From positions 4,772,847 to 4,836,846 of the forward strand of contig JAJEKV010000038.1 in the NCBI GenBank assembly GCA_021234155.1: a stretch of DNA of 64,000 nucleotides, read 5' to 3'. This DNA comes from Isoetes taiwanensis. Taxonomy: Eukaryota > Streptophyta > Lycopodiopsida > Isoetales > Isoetaceae. The notes below the pieces were generated by a model. It did no database searches. It saw only the letters and a list, made by a program, of their open reading frames with translations, and was not told where the DNA came from. The position numbers and the translations under genes are program-made. This document shows positions 11,545-22,784 of the stretch, in pieces (positions within the stretch are counted from its first letter, which is position 1; every line of letters begins with the position of its first letter).

Positions 11545-12177
11545 ATGAAGAACTCCGGGGATGTAGCAAGCCCACGTAGAAAATGTACTCCATTTCGTCC
11601 CCCCAGGCCTGCCATTTTTAAACGGACTGTCCATTCTCTAGTTTCACAGCAGAATAGGTTGGTTCAAAATCAAGAAAAAACTGAGGCTCTCAGAAATTAT
11701 GATAGCTCTCAAGTTTTGACACAACAGAATACGTTGGAAAATGATAATAGCTCTCAACTTTTGACACAACAGAACCCGTTGGTTCAAAATCAAGAAAAAA
11801 TTGACGCTATCAGAAGTGAAAATAGCTCTCAAGTTTTCACACAACAAAATACGTTGGGTCAAAATCAAGAAGAAACTGAGGCTCTCAGAAATGATAATCC
11901 CTCTCAAGTTTTGAAGAGCGGTTCTGATGTGGTAGATCCATATCCAAAGGCAGATGTGTATAGCATGCACAATTCAACACAGGGTTTCTCTTCCACATAC
12001 CTAGATCCTTCTTACAATCTGCAGCAGACTACTTATCAGCCTTCTGCTCACATTTCGTCGCTTGTTTTTCCTCGTGATGAAATTGAATATGCTCCTGAGT
12101 TTGTCGATGAATATGTTCCCCAATACGCATCCAGTATGTTCAAAAAAAAACTCTCACCATTTTCGGCACCTTGGTGA
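11545..12177 (+). CDS. Unknown Q/N-rich protein with internal repeats
   Basis: A 210-codon frame starts at the ATG at 11545. The frame stays open upstream to 11422, but that part is lysine-rich and AT-rich and reads like leader. Residues 1-35 are basic and proline-rich. Residues 36-130 hold three to four copies of a repeat around S-QV-LTQQN-L and QNQE-T-ALRNDN, encoded by DNA repeats at about 11650-11910. Residues 140-210 are Tyr/Pro/Ser-rich with an acidic patch and end SPFSAPW. There is no signal peptide, membrane segment or known domain. The region looks disordered. I do not recognise the family and a spliced longer form is possible. Confidence 0.5.
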   Translation: MKNSGDVASPRRKCTPFRPPRPAIFKRTVHSLVSQQNRLVQNQEKTEALRNYDSSQVLTQQNTLENDNSSQLLTQQNPLVQNQEKIDAIRSENSSQVFTQQNTLGQNQEETEALRNDNPSQVLKSGSDVVDPYPKADVYSMHNSTQGFSSTYLDPSYNLQQTTYQPSAHISSLVFPRDEIEYAPEFVDEYVPQYASSMFKKKLSPFSAPW

Positions 12178-12794
12178 GACATTGTATATAATTGCTCAAT
12201 AATTGTACATAGCATGCCTAGGGTTGCTGGACTTTAGCAAATGTTAATCATGTTGCAGGTTTGGTTATTTTTTTCCCCTTGCAAATAGATAGACACATAG
12301 CACCATCTCACACAGGTCCTAAATGTTTTAAATGCACTTTGAATTAGTATGGTAATTATGGCCATCACACAAAATACCTATTCGACAAACTTGCTTCATA
12401 ATCGCTTAAGCATTAAAACTATACTAGCATGCTAGTTAATTCTATGCTAACCTATAACTTGAAGCTCATGAATGCATGTAGACTTTAAGCTAGAGGGTGT
12501 GTATTGTATTATGTTGTCTATAATTATAGTCAATTATACCATCACATGGGAAAATAACCATTCTGAAGATAGTTTGAACAATTATCTAAACTTTACCTAG
12601 CAAGGTGCAGAAAGAAAATTGTTTCAACATTAAAGACATTTTCCACTATCTAAAGTTCAAGTCTGACTACGTATCTTACATTGTATTTCTTATTAACTTA
12701 CTATTGGCACGTTCCATACGCTAATGGTAGTTGCAAATGAATGATTCGCACAACAAAAACTGTACATAATGACATGGCATCCAGAGAGCTTGCG
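12178..12794. other. No gene seen
   Basis: AT-rich downstream flank of the Q/N-rich frame. An AATAAT element at about 12200 could serve as its poly(A) signal. No other feature is visible. Confidence 0.35.
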
Positions 12795-12953
12795 TCATTT
12801 GGAGCAATGACATGGCATCCAGAGACTCAACAAGGTGCAAGACTTTAGTTTGATCCATTTGAAAAAGCATATCATTGACTTTGCCTGCCAACATAGCCAT
12901 GACCCCATTGATATATGCAAAGGATATAATTGATATACCAGAAATTTATCGCG
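12795..12953 (-). pseudogene. Poly(A)-binding protein MLLE (PABC) domain fragment
   Basis: One minus-strand frame at about 12795-12925 reads MLAGKVNDMLFQMDQTKVLHL followed by VESLDAM. This aligns with the C-terminal peptide-binding MLLE domain of poly(A)-binding proteins, where the usual pattern is AGKITGMLLEMDxxEVLHLLESPEAL. Only this domain is visible. No RRM domain is nearby, and the solo LTR at 12959 cuts off the upstream side. It is a fragment, probably left by duplication or transposon capture. The match is strong over about 30 residues. Confidence 0.6.
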
Positions 12954-12958
12954 GCGGC

Positions 12959-14521
12959 TGTGACGCTCCCTGAATATATACGACCCCCGGTCGTATACAT
13001 ACGGGGACTTTCCCCTCCCATGGCGATCATCTGCGCCCGCGGCGAACCCTCCATCAAACCCGGGGCGTCTCGTGAAGACGCTCGGTGAAGGACACGAGGG
13101 GTCATTGCGCCGCCTTCGCCAAGGCCTACGTCCTTGAGAGCATGAATACAAGGTTAGCATACAACATAAATCACATATAAATAACCACCACGAGGGGTGG
13201 CACATCCATCCAAGTACCAACGGCAAGGAATATGCATCTAAGCTAAGAAAACACCCAAAGCCCGGGTTCTACCCCTGGTTGGACTCTAGTGAGGGCTTGT
13301 GGTCTGGGTCTCGGAGATCGCCAGGCCAATCGGAGTCTTGGCATGGCGTTAGGCGGCATAGAACATCGGCTAGGGTTGTCCACTCCATCCGCCCCTCATT
13401 GCACACTTTGCGGATGGGTCGATTCACGCTATGGCCGCTATAGCCTTGGGAAACGCGGACTCTAGGTATCACACTTTGAGCCTACTCGGGTTCATGACAC
13501 ACGGTCCGATGAGAGGCGGGTCGAGGCGTCCCCCTTCGGGATCACCGGTGGTTCCATGGGTGAGCTAGAGAATACGTGCGCATCGGCGACCCCATCCGGT
13601 GCAGACTTACTCACCCTAATTCTACTCAAAGTGCATGGTGCCCCATACGGGTCACACCACTACACCGGTGTCGGACCCATACCGGCCCTCGTGGCCAGGC
13701 TATCGGGGCCTAGCCCACTGTAGGAGTCTCAGGAGCCTTTTATGCTCGTGCAAGACCCCACCCCCTACTTCACCACTGTGTCCCTTGTCTGGGGCTAAGC
13801 CAGACCATAGCGTCTATGACCCGGTGGGCTCTTGTGCACAGGCCGAAAACTAGTAGGGTGTTAAAGGAATTACTAGGAGCATTCTATACTCAAGTTCAGA
13901 GGCCTCTACCCCCCTTTTAACCCCTGTTTACTGGAAACTACTGAACTAACTCATAGAGACATCGACCGTTCCATAACAGAGCATCATTCATAATTGAAAA
14001 GTATTCCTAGTTAGCAAAGAAGGGTTAATCTTAACCAACTAGTCAGAGAAGAACACCAAAGTATTATTCTACAATTTGCAAGTTAAACTACCACTAACCA
14101 GTGTTTCGGCTGGACCCGTTGTCAAGGGGTGCTTCCATAGTGCTGTACTGGGTTAGCAGCGACAGGTAGAGGGTATCTTTGGCGATTGGGGGATGTTCAG
14201 CAACTGGGCTTTGAGCGCTTAGCTGCTCCTTGGTGCTGGCTGGGTCGAAATTGGGGGCAGGATGGGGGTGGCGCTGCCTTGGGTGGCTCAGTTTAGAAAC
14301 CCCCATGCTGTCCGCTCAGGTCATGCCAAATGTCGCCTTCCCACCATTAGGTGACTTAATAGCAAGTATTTAGATAATTATCCTTTATAATTAATTTAAC
14401 ATAGCTAATTAAATCCCTTGTGGCCAACCCCCTAGGTTATCGTACCCCAGGTGGCGTATCTATACCGAGTGACGTGTCAATATATTTATACGTACATCGT
14501 ATAATTGCTTGGAACGTCACA
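12959..14521. mobile_element. Solo LTR, 1,563 bp, with GCGGC target duplication
   Basis: The segment begins TGTGACGCTCC and ends GGAACGTCACA, giving the TG...CA ends and short inverted terminal repeat of an LTR. GCGGC occurs immediately on both sides (12954-12958 and 14522-14526), a perfect 5-bp target-site duplication. It is much more GC-rich than its surroundings. No second LTR, primer-binding site or pol gene follows, so this is a solo LTR left by recombination between LTRs. A 9-bp-arm palindrome (TATACGACC...GGTCGTATA, 12977-12997) lies near its left end. Open frames within it are spurious. Its orientation cannot be decided. Confidence 0.85.
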
Positions 14522-14760
14522 GCGGCGGCCGCCGCGAACATTTCTCTTCTCTAACCCGCTGCAAAAGAAGTTTTGTGCTAAGTCGAATAGATCTCAATTC
14601 TGGACATCCTTGAGATGCAAAAGAACATGCAGGAATTGAACCCGCACTATTGCCATCTGTTTTGCATCAAGGACGATGTGGTGTTACCTCATGTCCTCAA
14701 GATTTTGTAGCAAAAACGTCTTGAACATGGATGGTAATCAAATTATATAATTATTCTTCG

Positions 14761-15719
14761 CTTAGACAAAGAAAGCGCCAAAATAGCCTTGGATTTTGAG
14801 CTTGGATGGTAAACTGCATATTCATATTATAAATGCTTTGATTAGATCTTGATCTAGTGGAGGTGGAATTCCAATCGAGTTTGTAGGTTCATGGATCCAA
14901 TATTTTTTGGCGAATATCCTGCAAGAATGCGTGACATAGTAGGAGACCATCTTCCAAAGTTCAGTCTAGAGGAATCTAAAGCACTTAAGGGTTCTGTAGA
15001 CTTTGTGGTGATCAACCACTACACTTCAGCATTTGCAAGGAAGGCACTTCCCAACTATAAACCAGACCCATCTAACATACGTCAGGTATGATACTTTGAA
15101 GATGCCAGAATTGAAGTTGGAGGGAACATGAGTGGCCACATTATTGGACCACAAGTTGATGGTCAGTTTGGAGTCCCTTGGGGTTTCAAGATGTTGCTCC
15201 AATATATTAGGCAACGTTACTCTAATCCAACTTTGGTCGTTGATGAAAATGGTAACTTGAAATTTTTTTATTCATTTAAATGTTGTTGTCTTTGAAATTT
15301 TGTTTGTCTCTAACTAGGTATCAGAGATCCAACTGGCATGAGTTCAACCATTGATCAGTGGCGTATGAATTTGACAGAGTACCTTCGTGTAATAAGTAGT
15401 GCCATCAGGTAATATTTTGACAATGCTGGTGCTTCCATTAACATTTGATTAACGTATTTTGTCTGAATCAGCAGAGAAGGTTCTGAATGTTAGAGGATAT
15501 TTTGCATGGTCTTTCCTTGATAATTGGATGTGGAAAGTTGGCTACCGGTAACAGAGTGGCCTTTACCATGTGGATCGCCATGACAGCCTCACACGACACC
15601 CAAAAGCATCTGCCCTTTGGTATAAAAAGTTTTTAGACGACCCTCAACATATTGATCCTCAACTGATCAACCCTCAACAGATCAATAACTTAGTAAAGAC
15701 AAATAAAATGACGATCTGA
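14761..15719 (+). pseudogene. Glycoside hydrolase family 1 (beta-glucosidase) C-terminal half, broken
   Basis: Four exons with splice sites in the expected places encode the second half of a GH1 enzyme. Exon a (14761-14808) reads ALDFELGW. Exon b (14887-15251) reads [10 protein letters not shown], then an FVVINHYTS block (family NHYTS), and VVDENG, equivalent to the catalytic-nucleophile motif (I/V)TENG with T replaced by D. Exon c (15318-15408) reads IRDPTGMSSTIDQWR. Exon d (15470-15719) reads GYFAWSFLDNWMWKVGY and the GLYHVD block. A TGA interrupts exon b after NIRQV and a TAA follows GYR in exon d. The acid/base half of the barrel (TxNEP) is missing. The original enzyme would have cleaved beta-glucosides; this copy cannot. 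Confidence 0.85.
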
Positions 15720-16574
15720 CGCATCAAAGTTCAAAAAAAGGAATAGCCAACCTACCAACAACTACAACTTTGTCCAAATTGGGCAACTGATCTGCCACAC
15801 AATAAGTGGGCATGCAACTTAGCAATTTGATTGCCTCATCTGCTCCACAGCAAGCTAGCATGCTACATTTCCACTTTCCTCTGTTCTGGAGGATCCTTTG
15901 CGTGAGCAGATCCTCGATGCCCAAATCAGGTCTTGATCGGGCTTTAACATAACAGAACAATTAACAAAAAGATTGAATCAAGAAACAAATGCGCTGCTTA
16001 TCACCTATCATTGAAACAACCACACCCATTCCATATCTGCACAAAAGTAATGCAAGGTCATTAAAAATATTCTCGCTTCCAAGCATAGCTACGGTGATAG
16101 AACACATCAAAAATTTAACCTAACCTGAATTCTGTGAAAACATCTGGAAACAACTATTAACGCTTTCTCCTTCAAGAAGCTTCCTAAGCCATCTCATTCC
16201 ATGATCTTTGCTTCATTCCGTGATAAACCTGCAATTTACGCCGGACGGTGATAAAATTGCGGATGCTTGAGGAATGCCGCGAAAGAATCCTAACCTCCAA
16301 AGCCCGTATAAAGTCCTCGCCTTGTTTCTTGAAAGAATAGAGAACATCAATGGCATTGACGATTTTATGTTGCCCTCAGATATATCGACAAAGATCATTT
16401 AATCACATTCTCAAGAAAATCTTGAGAATACCACATGTTCTTCATAGATAAAGCAAAATTTCGCTTAACACGCCTCTTCGGGCAAGGCAACAAAGTCGCG
16501 GTGCTTCTTTGCACCTCGCTTTTCCAAACCCAATGCCGTTATTTCAAAAATACAAAGGAAAATCTTGCCCTGCT
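15720..16574. other. No gene recognised
   Basis: Downstream flank of the GH1 remnant. Minus-strand open frames of 60-80 codons here have no motif I can name. Confidence 0.35.
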
Positions 16575-16742
16575 TCAAAAGGGATCGTCTGCTCTGGCGA
16601 ACAGGGCAAGCAAAAAAAAAAATTTGGAAGGAAACTTCCGGGAGCAGGGAGTTTCTGGGAGAAACTTTCCTTGGCGGGGCATTTGACGAACAGAAGTCGG
16701 AACTGCCGCCATAGCCGCACCGGAGCACATCGCCATAGCCAT
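16575..16742 (-). other. Possible plastid-transit-like first exon
   Basis: A minus-strand frame begins MAMAMCSGAAMAAVPTSVRQ, rich in Ala, Ser, Arg and lacking acids, and then becomes basic and Phe-rich. GC content is higher than the neighbours. No downstream exon was identified, so this is only a compositional suggestion. The other frames overlapping 16465-16985 are shadows. Confidence 0.18.
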
Positions 16743-16944
16743 AGCCACCGGAGTCGCCTTTTGAATCCATCGGCAAAACACGCAAAGCCGTCCTCAAACC
16801 CTATTTTCGCCATTTTTTTACTTTCCCTATCCCCTCGAAATACGTGGCGGGAATCAACCGAATATGCCAAAGGCATCTTACCCATAAGAATTATATATGT
16901 TAAGACAAAGGGTATAATTTATATGAAAAAAAATCTAGCCCAAA

Positions 16945-17302
16945 GCACTTTTGATTATTTTTGCAAAGAAATTTATATGCTTTAGAAATATTTTTGCCAC
17001 GAAAAAAGTAGAAACAATGTGTAACACATATGCTCTAATAAGACATGTGATCTAGCAACAAATGCCCAACATTGCACAACATTAGTAACATGTTTGCTAG
17101 TTCATACATATATGGTGCATTTTTTATTATCTTTGCAAAGAAATTTATATGCTTTAGAAATGTTCTTTGCCACAAAAAAAGTAAGACATATGAGGAGAAA
17201 CAATGTGTAACACATATGCTCTAATAAGACATATGGTCTAGCAACAAGTGCCCAACATTGCACAACATTAGTAACATGTTTGCTAGTTCATACATATATG
17301 GT
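16945..17302. repeat. Tandem duplication of 172 and 186 bp
   Basis: Units 16945-17116 and 17117-17302 share almost their whole length, including TTTGCAAAGAAATTTATATG, ACAATGTGTAACACATATGC and GCCCAACATTGCACAACATT. They differ mainly by a 13-14 bp insertion in the second (GTAAGACATATGAGG). Non-coding. Confidence 0.85.
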
Positions 17303-17494
17303 GCACTACGTATTTGCTAGGCATCCTCTTAATTAGCACAAAATATTCTCATGCCCACCACAAAAACGAGGGTTTGCCTCTTTGGGCAACCTAAAAGGCC
17401 AAGTTAATATTATAAAGTCTCCTTAGCGGTGGTGGAAAATTCTGTGAAGTTCGATGGGAAAGACATACGCCATCTTTCTTGGCTTGTTTGTCTT

Positions 17495-17720
17495 TTCCCT
17501 CTTTTTCTGTTTCGAACCTTTCCTTGCTTGTAACTATGGAAAAATCCCGAATCTCATCTAAATTTTTGCTTGAATGTTGCCACAAAATGGACTATGGATC
17601 CTTAGTTGAAGCCAAGACTTTTTTTCATGTGTGTATATTGTCTGGACATGTAAATCAAAATACAAGGAGATATGCCTTCTTAAGGAACCTTACCACATAC
17701 TATGAAGTTAAAATCTAATT
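17495..17720 (+). pseudogene. PPR N-terminal fragment
   Basis: The frame contains KFLLECCHKMDYGSLVEAK, then ILSGHVNQNT and a LRNLTTYYEV stretch. This is the order found at the start of many plant PPR-DYW proteins: LLxxCxKxxSLxEGKxVHxHIIxSGHxxNTxLxNLLxxMY. The frame stops at 17718 and nothing further of a PPR gene follows. The match is short and diverged. Confidence 0.4.
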
Positions 17721-18374
17721 GTGTGCAAGAAAGTCATTCCTCCGTAGTCTTATAATCTTGTAGCTCTTTCCATCTTCTACTGTAGCTTTTAATCTGCTGA
17801 TAATTCATTGTTTTTCATACTCAACTCTAGAGTTTCTACAACCACAAAGATGATGTTCAAAAGAAAATGTACGCAGCAAGCTATTTTGTATATGAACAAT
17901 TCTCAAGAAACCTCCATGTTGGCCATACAAACTTTTATTACACAAGTGTATTCTTAACAACTAGGCCTTGGCTTCTTATTACCAAGAAATATCTAGCAGA
18001 CAAGCCCAATTCTATCTCCTAAAAACATGATCGTCAACGAACTCAACGAGAGTGTCATATAAACTTCTCTCGGACCTAGACAAAACCTATTATAGCGTCT
18101 CCACTTGGAAAATGCTTCAATTTCTTTCAGTGTGTTTAGGGTTTTTTAACCGTTAGGGTTGCCGCAACCTGTGACTCTGGTTCCTTCCAGCTTCGCAAAA
18201 GTGGAATTTTTTAAAGCAGGGCTGTCCTCCGTTTTCCTCGCTGGCTTTAGAAAAACATAACTGGCATTGATCTGTCTGTCCCTAGGTATGGCATTACTCT
18301 CAGACGCGTCCATGGAATTTTCTCCACACTATCTCTCCCGTTCATCATTTTGCTGCTTCCCTTCCTTACAAGGC

Positions 18375-18387
18375 TTTATATATATGG
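18375..18387 (+). promoter_or_regulatory. TATA box candidate for the XTH gene
   Basis: TTTATATATATGG lies about 80 bp upstream of the XTH start codon at 18467, which would give a leader of roughly 50 nt. Short ATG frames upstream of 18467 are not in a context that suggests translation. Confidence 0.4.
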
Positions 18388-18466
18388 ATGGGAGCTGCAC
18401 TTCTTTATTCAATCCATTCTTGCCTTTCAAGGTTTTCGGCATTTCTACTGCCTACATTCTGTGCTT

Positions 18467-19560
18467 ATGGCGAAGTTGTTTGAATTTGGAGCTACTAGTG
18501 CAACATGGCTTATTTTTCTGGCTTTTTTTGTTCAACTTGGAATAGCAGCACGTTCTTTATTCCTACCAAAGCAAACAGATGGTAATTTTGATCAAAATTA
18601 TTGGGTCAGATGGGCGAATGATCACACTAGACAATTAGATGGAGGCCAGACGTTGCAGCTGGTTCTGGATAAACAATCAGGAGCTGGTTTTGCATCTAAA
18701 AACAGATATTTATTTGGGCATATTAGCATGAAGATCAAACTAGTGCCTGGGGAATCGGCTGGAACTGTGACTTCCTTCTATGTGAGTACTTTAATCCATA
18801 CACTTCCCTGTTTTCTCCATGTTTATGTTTATACCTGTGATTTTGTCGTTGTTTTTGTTTTTTGTTCTCGAACTGAGTTGTGTGAATTCCCAGATGTCCT
18901 CAGAGACCAACAACCATGATGAACTAGATTTCGAATTTCTTGGGAACACCTCAGGGCAGCCATACATTGTCCAAACCAACGTTTTTGCTAATGGAAAAGG
19001 TGATAGGGAGCAGAGAATATATCTGTGGTTTGATCCTACAAAAGATTTTCACACTTATGGGTTCTTATGGAATCCGCAACAGATCATGTAAGTTCCATTC
19101 TCCAAAAGATTGTTTTTTATGCATGTCCTTAGTTTGCCTAACTTTTGGATTGCAACTTATATGCAGATTTTATGTGGATGATGTTCCTATACGTGTATAT
19201 AAAAATAACAAGGCATTTGGTGTTGATTTTCCACTCAGTCAACCAATGGGTATTTATTCCAGCCTCTGGAATGGAGATGACTGGGCCACAAGAGGTGGAT
19301 TAGAGAAGATAAAATGGAATTATGCTCCATTTGTAGCATCTTACAAAGGGTTCAGCATAGATGCTTGCAAATGGAGTGGCTCGGTGGACGCATGTGCCAA
19401 TGCCAAAGGAGATTGGTGGAGGCAACAGGCGTATCAGACCACTAGCTCATCTACTTCAAACAAGCTGAAATGGGTTCAAAAGAACTACATGATATATGAT
19501 TATTGCAGGGATACGGCTCGCTTTTCCTCCACTAAGATGCCTCTAGAGTGTAAGCTCTGA
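18467..19560 (+). CDS. Xyloglucan endotransglucosylase/hydrolase (XTH), intact
   Basis: Three exons, 18467-18781, 18894-19087 and 19167-19560, join in frame into 301 codons including the stop, the normal XTH size. Residues 1-28 form a signal peptide with a hydrophobic core ([19 protein letters not shown]). Exon 2 holds the GH16 catalytic motif [10 protein letters not shown] with both acids present. The adjacent NTS is the conserved N-glycosylation site. Exon 3 starts FYVDDVPIR and contains the GDDWATRGG acceptor-binding segment. The C-terminal XET domain follows ([13 protein letters not shown] with conserved cysteines, ending LECKL). All splice sites are GT-AG. The enzyme cuts xyloglucan in the wall and religates the ends, loosening or reinforcing growing walls. 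I cannot assign a subgroup or say whether it favours transferase or hydrolase activity. It is the only gene here that looks fully functional. Confidence 0.93.
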
Positions 19561-20655
19561 GGGAAGAGCACCATGGCCCAACATTTTTTGCTTGTATTTA
19601 AGAAGCCCGGTATTCTTTTGTAAATAACACCAATTCTTTGCTAGTGATTGAGTATACATACTGTTATCTGTGATGTTGTAGCACTTTTTGTTTCTAACCA
19701 ATAGTTGAGTTGAGGGTATCCAAATTCTTGGAGCTTCTCTTAATTCCCTCTGGTAGATTGTCAACACCGTCTGCACCAGTGTTCGTTTTTCTTTTTCTTA
19801 TTTCTTGCTGATTCTTATCAACTCTGCCATTTGTAGACTCCATGTATAAGGATGCTAAAAATTTGCAATAGTTTGTAAATGACACATTTTCTGCTCATAT
19901 TCAGAATCGGAGCGGTGCCATATCAAGTATTTTGCAGCGAGGCTCTTGACTAGAAACACTGTGTATGAACTCTCTATGTCTTAACTAAAATGCAAAAACA
20001 TTTTAGTTACGAGGATAACCATTACAAACTTATCTACACATATATAATCTATTATGTCCGATAGGGACGCCCACGTGGCAACAAATTGTGCATTCTAAAG
20101 TCTAATGCATGTTTTTCCCGGACTTTTTCCAGCAAGAAGAAAATGAAAAATAGTGGGGAGGCATCTGGGCGCCAGATAATCTTGCAGCACTTTGGTGTTC
20201 TGGCCGTCTGCCTCGATTTTGCCTCGAGCCTCGAATGACCCCAAATCCGGCTTGAAACAGGTGGTTCTTTCTTTTATCCCCTTCCTTTTACTTTTTTATG
20301 TGTCCTTTGCAGACCGCGAGAACAAGAACCCCAGAGCCAGTCTGTGGGTTTCCATGAAAATCATGGGAGATTTGAGAGTATTTTATAACTAGGGCGGTAA
20401 AATCTAACAGCAAAGCTCCAGCAATGGTTTTCTAGCATTAGAATGAGGCGTTTAGGCAAGATCTAGGATAAAAAGGATAATGATGCAGAGCAGATAGAAA
20501 AAATGAGGTATTGCAGTAGGCAAATTTACACCGGGGAGTTTAAGGCAGACATGGTGTGCTTGTCTTGCATGCTGTTGGCTGTGAATGAACATGCTGTTAA
20601 TGTGGCCAAGATCATTTGTATTTGTAAGGTAGGACCTAGGACATGTGTTTGTGTC
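19561..20655. other. No gene recognised
   Basis: 3' flank of XTH, then AT-rich spacer. Near 20080 there is a CCACGTGG G-box-like palindrome, and 20030-20060 resembles the repeat at 3150. No coding sequence is supported. Confidence 0.35.
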
Positions 20656-20659
20656 AAAC

Positions 20660-20935
20660 ATGTTTACTAACTGGTCTTATCAGTGGGCCTTGGCCCCTCG
20701 GCATAGCGGTTGTCCCTTGTTTGGAATGGGTCTGATCAGTGGGCTTTGGCCCCTAGGCATAGCGGTTGTCCCTTGTTTGGAATGGCACAACCCTTGTTTG
20801 GAATGGGTTTGATCAATGGGCTTTGGCCCCTAGGCATAGCGGTTGTCCCTTGTTTGGAATGGCTCTTATGCCCGGATGAGCATCGACATCATGCAGGGGT
20901 TCGACTCCCCACGCTCATGGAAACTTCACGGCAGT
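20660..20935 (+). repeat. Tandem duplication at the head of a tRNA-like (SINE-like) segment
   Basis: A block of about 56 bp (GGCCCCTAGGCATAGCGGTT, then CCCTTGTTTGGAATGG) occurs three times between 20690 and 20870, with a partial fourth. GCATAGCGGTT resembles a pol III A box. Downstream, GGGGTTCGACTCCCC (about 20897-20911) is a good B box with a 4-bp T-stem. The arrangement suggests a tRNA-derived SINE whose head has been tandemly multiplied. There is no clear poly(A) tail or target duplication, so the SINE call is tentative. Confidence 0.4.
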
Positions 20936-22250
20936 ATGTACGGCCTTCGTATTCTCTTGCAATACATATTAAACCATGGAATGGTTTGTTTTTGAGGGGT
21001 AAGTCAAATGGGGAGGATTTGACCCCATCTTGACCTGCATTGAAGGGCTGGGAGGCTATGAGAGGGAATATCACTTGTAATATTCCTCAATCTATTGGCC
21101 CAAAAAATTCGAGAGCCACCCAAGACTATAATGCTCGCATCAATTTATTCTACTCTTTAACTTTATCATTAGCTGAAGCCACAGGTTTTCTTTGGTAGAA
21201 ACGGTATATTGGAAAATACAGGTTTTGTTTGACCCAATAAAACTATATAAACATGCATTCCGTTCACAATGCTAACACCTCATATATGGCCTCAATTTAT
21301 TTTACTCTTTATTTTTAACAGAAGCCACAAGTTTTTTTGGGTAGAAAAGGCAGGTGAAAAATATCAGGAGGAGTGCTGCTTAATGTTATAGAGAAAACTA
21401 GTAGACTTCGTGATGATTTAATAGACATGAGTCGAACCTTCTTATATGATGTATATCTTACATGCTTGAAGGGGAGTCTATTGCATGGATTGGACATGGA
21501 TGTGGTTGGATTTAATTAGATAGAAAATCAACATTTAGTTATGCACTTCATGATGCAAGACGGAAAGAGTGATTGCTTAACTTGCTTCTCATTTTAATGG
21601 CTAGGTTCAACCTTCAGATTTGTCACGTTTTCCCCAAAGCAAATCCAGATGCATTGCGAAAGAATAAGCATTGTGTCTTTAGTAGATCTTGTCGTTGATA
21701 TTGTAAGAAACCTCTAGTTGATGTTGTTTTTGAAGAAATGCCGTATAAATTGTCAATGTCTTCTATATATGTAATTGCTTACCAGGATAGAATCTTATGA
21801 TGAGGATATAGAATCTTATGACGTTTGAACATATTGCAGTAGAGCGAATATCTGCCTGCCTTGATGGCCTTTATTGACAATTGCCATTTAAGTACGGTTT
21901 GCCAAGCCAGTATTCGATCTTCCTTTCTTTTGCAAGTTATTAAGGAATTGTTGTTACGAACAACATCTATGTCTCCTGATAACTAGTACATGAAAAGTTT
22001 ACCGATGGGCCCCCACCTTTAAAAGCTTTATCGTATACCCCATGGATCATGTGCAGCGTGAATATGAAGCAGAGAACAATGGCTCAAAAATTCTTCGTTT
22101 TAGGTTCTATGCAAGTTCTATGTCTATTACAGACGAATCAAACAATTGCTGTAGAAGAAATTCTTTAAACATTGTACCCAATTCAAACATGGCCAGCTAA
22201 AATGCTACGAAATATGAATGGGCGATAATATCTTTATTTTTGGTTCGCAG
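20936..22250. other. Spacer with a diverged direct repeat
   Basis: Copies at about 21138-21205 and 21292-21358 share CAATTTATT-TACTCTTTA, GAAGCCACA-GTTT and GGTAGAAA-GG. No APX exon upstream of 22251 could be identified with confidence. A GATGGGCCCCCACC stretch at about 22003 weakly resembles the APX AGPPSPA segment. Confidence 0.45.
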
Positions 22251-22784
22251 GGTAGAGGCCATAAGGATAGATCTGGATTTAAGGGGCCTTGGACGGCACA
22301 ACCTTTAAAATTTGATAATACATATTTTGTGTATGTTAGACCATATTGCATTTAAGATCCTAGTTGCTTGAAAACTGTTTCATAACCACCGCCTTGAAGT
22401 AATTCAAGTTTCGCTTCTCTTGCAAACTTATCCGGCATAATAATTTTGCAGTGAGCTCCTACATGGGGAAAAGGAGGATTTGCTTCAGCTTTCCACAGAT
22501 AAATGCTTGCTTGAAGATCCTGAATTCCGTCCATATGTTGAACTTTATGCCAAGGTATGTTGGATTCTCTGTCTGTTGGTTTTTTCTTCTTTATTTAATT
22601 TAATTTTTTTTTTTTTTGAAAAAGTTTGCATTTACAATATCGTCATATGCAGGATGAAGAAATCTTTTTCAAGGACTATGCAGAGTCTCACAAGAAACTT
22701 TCTGAGCTCGGTTGCAAGGAAACTTCTCCAGCATTTGCAGCTCTGAGCAGTAACTGTACGAGGTCCGGAGAAAGGCTGCGGTGA
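22251..22784 (+). pseudogene. Ascorbate peroxidase, last three exons only
   Basis: Exons 22251-22330, 22452-22554 and 22653-22784 have consensus splice sites and join in frame. They encode [20 protein letters not shown], the proximal segment with the structural Trp and the FDN-YF motif; then [20 protein letters not shown]; then [19 protein letters not shown] and [13 protein letters not shown]. This matches the C-terminal third of plant ascorbate peroxidases, heme enzymes reducing H2O2 with ascorbate. The tail of about 25 extra residues after SELG is unlike the short cytosolic end. The distal and proximal histidine exons are missing upstream, so this is a 5'-truncated genomic copy. Because introns are kept it is not a retrocopy. 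It has no internal stop. Confidence 0.85.

Noticed and set aside
12795-13226. 143-codon minus-strand frame
   Set aside because: It joins solo-LTR sequence to the PABP fragment in the wrong frame; the PABP reading is in another phase.
14628-14700. tRNA gene on the minus strand (GGGTTCAATTCC with a 5-bp T-stem)
   Set aside because: The T-arm is good, but no A box, anticodon stem or acceptor stem can be formed upstream. At best a tRNA-like remnant.
16465-16985. Overlapping frames of 110-158 codons on both strands
   Set aside because: They shadow one another in a GC-richer patch; only the short transit-like start at 16742 has any merit and even that is weak.
18267-18545. 92-codon frame upstream of XTH
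   Set aside because: It overlaps the XTH leader and first exon in another frame and has no motif.
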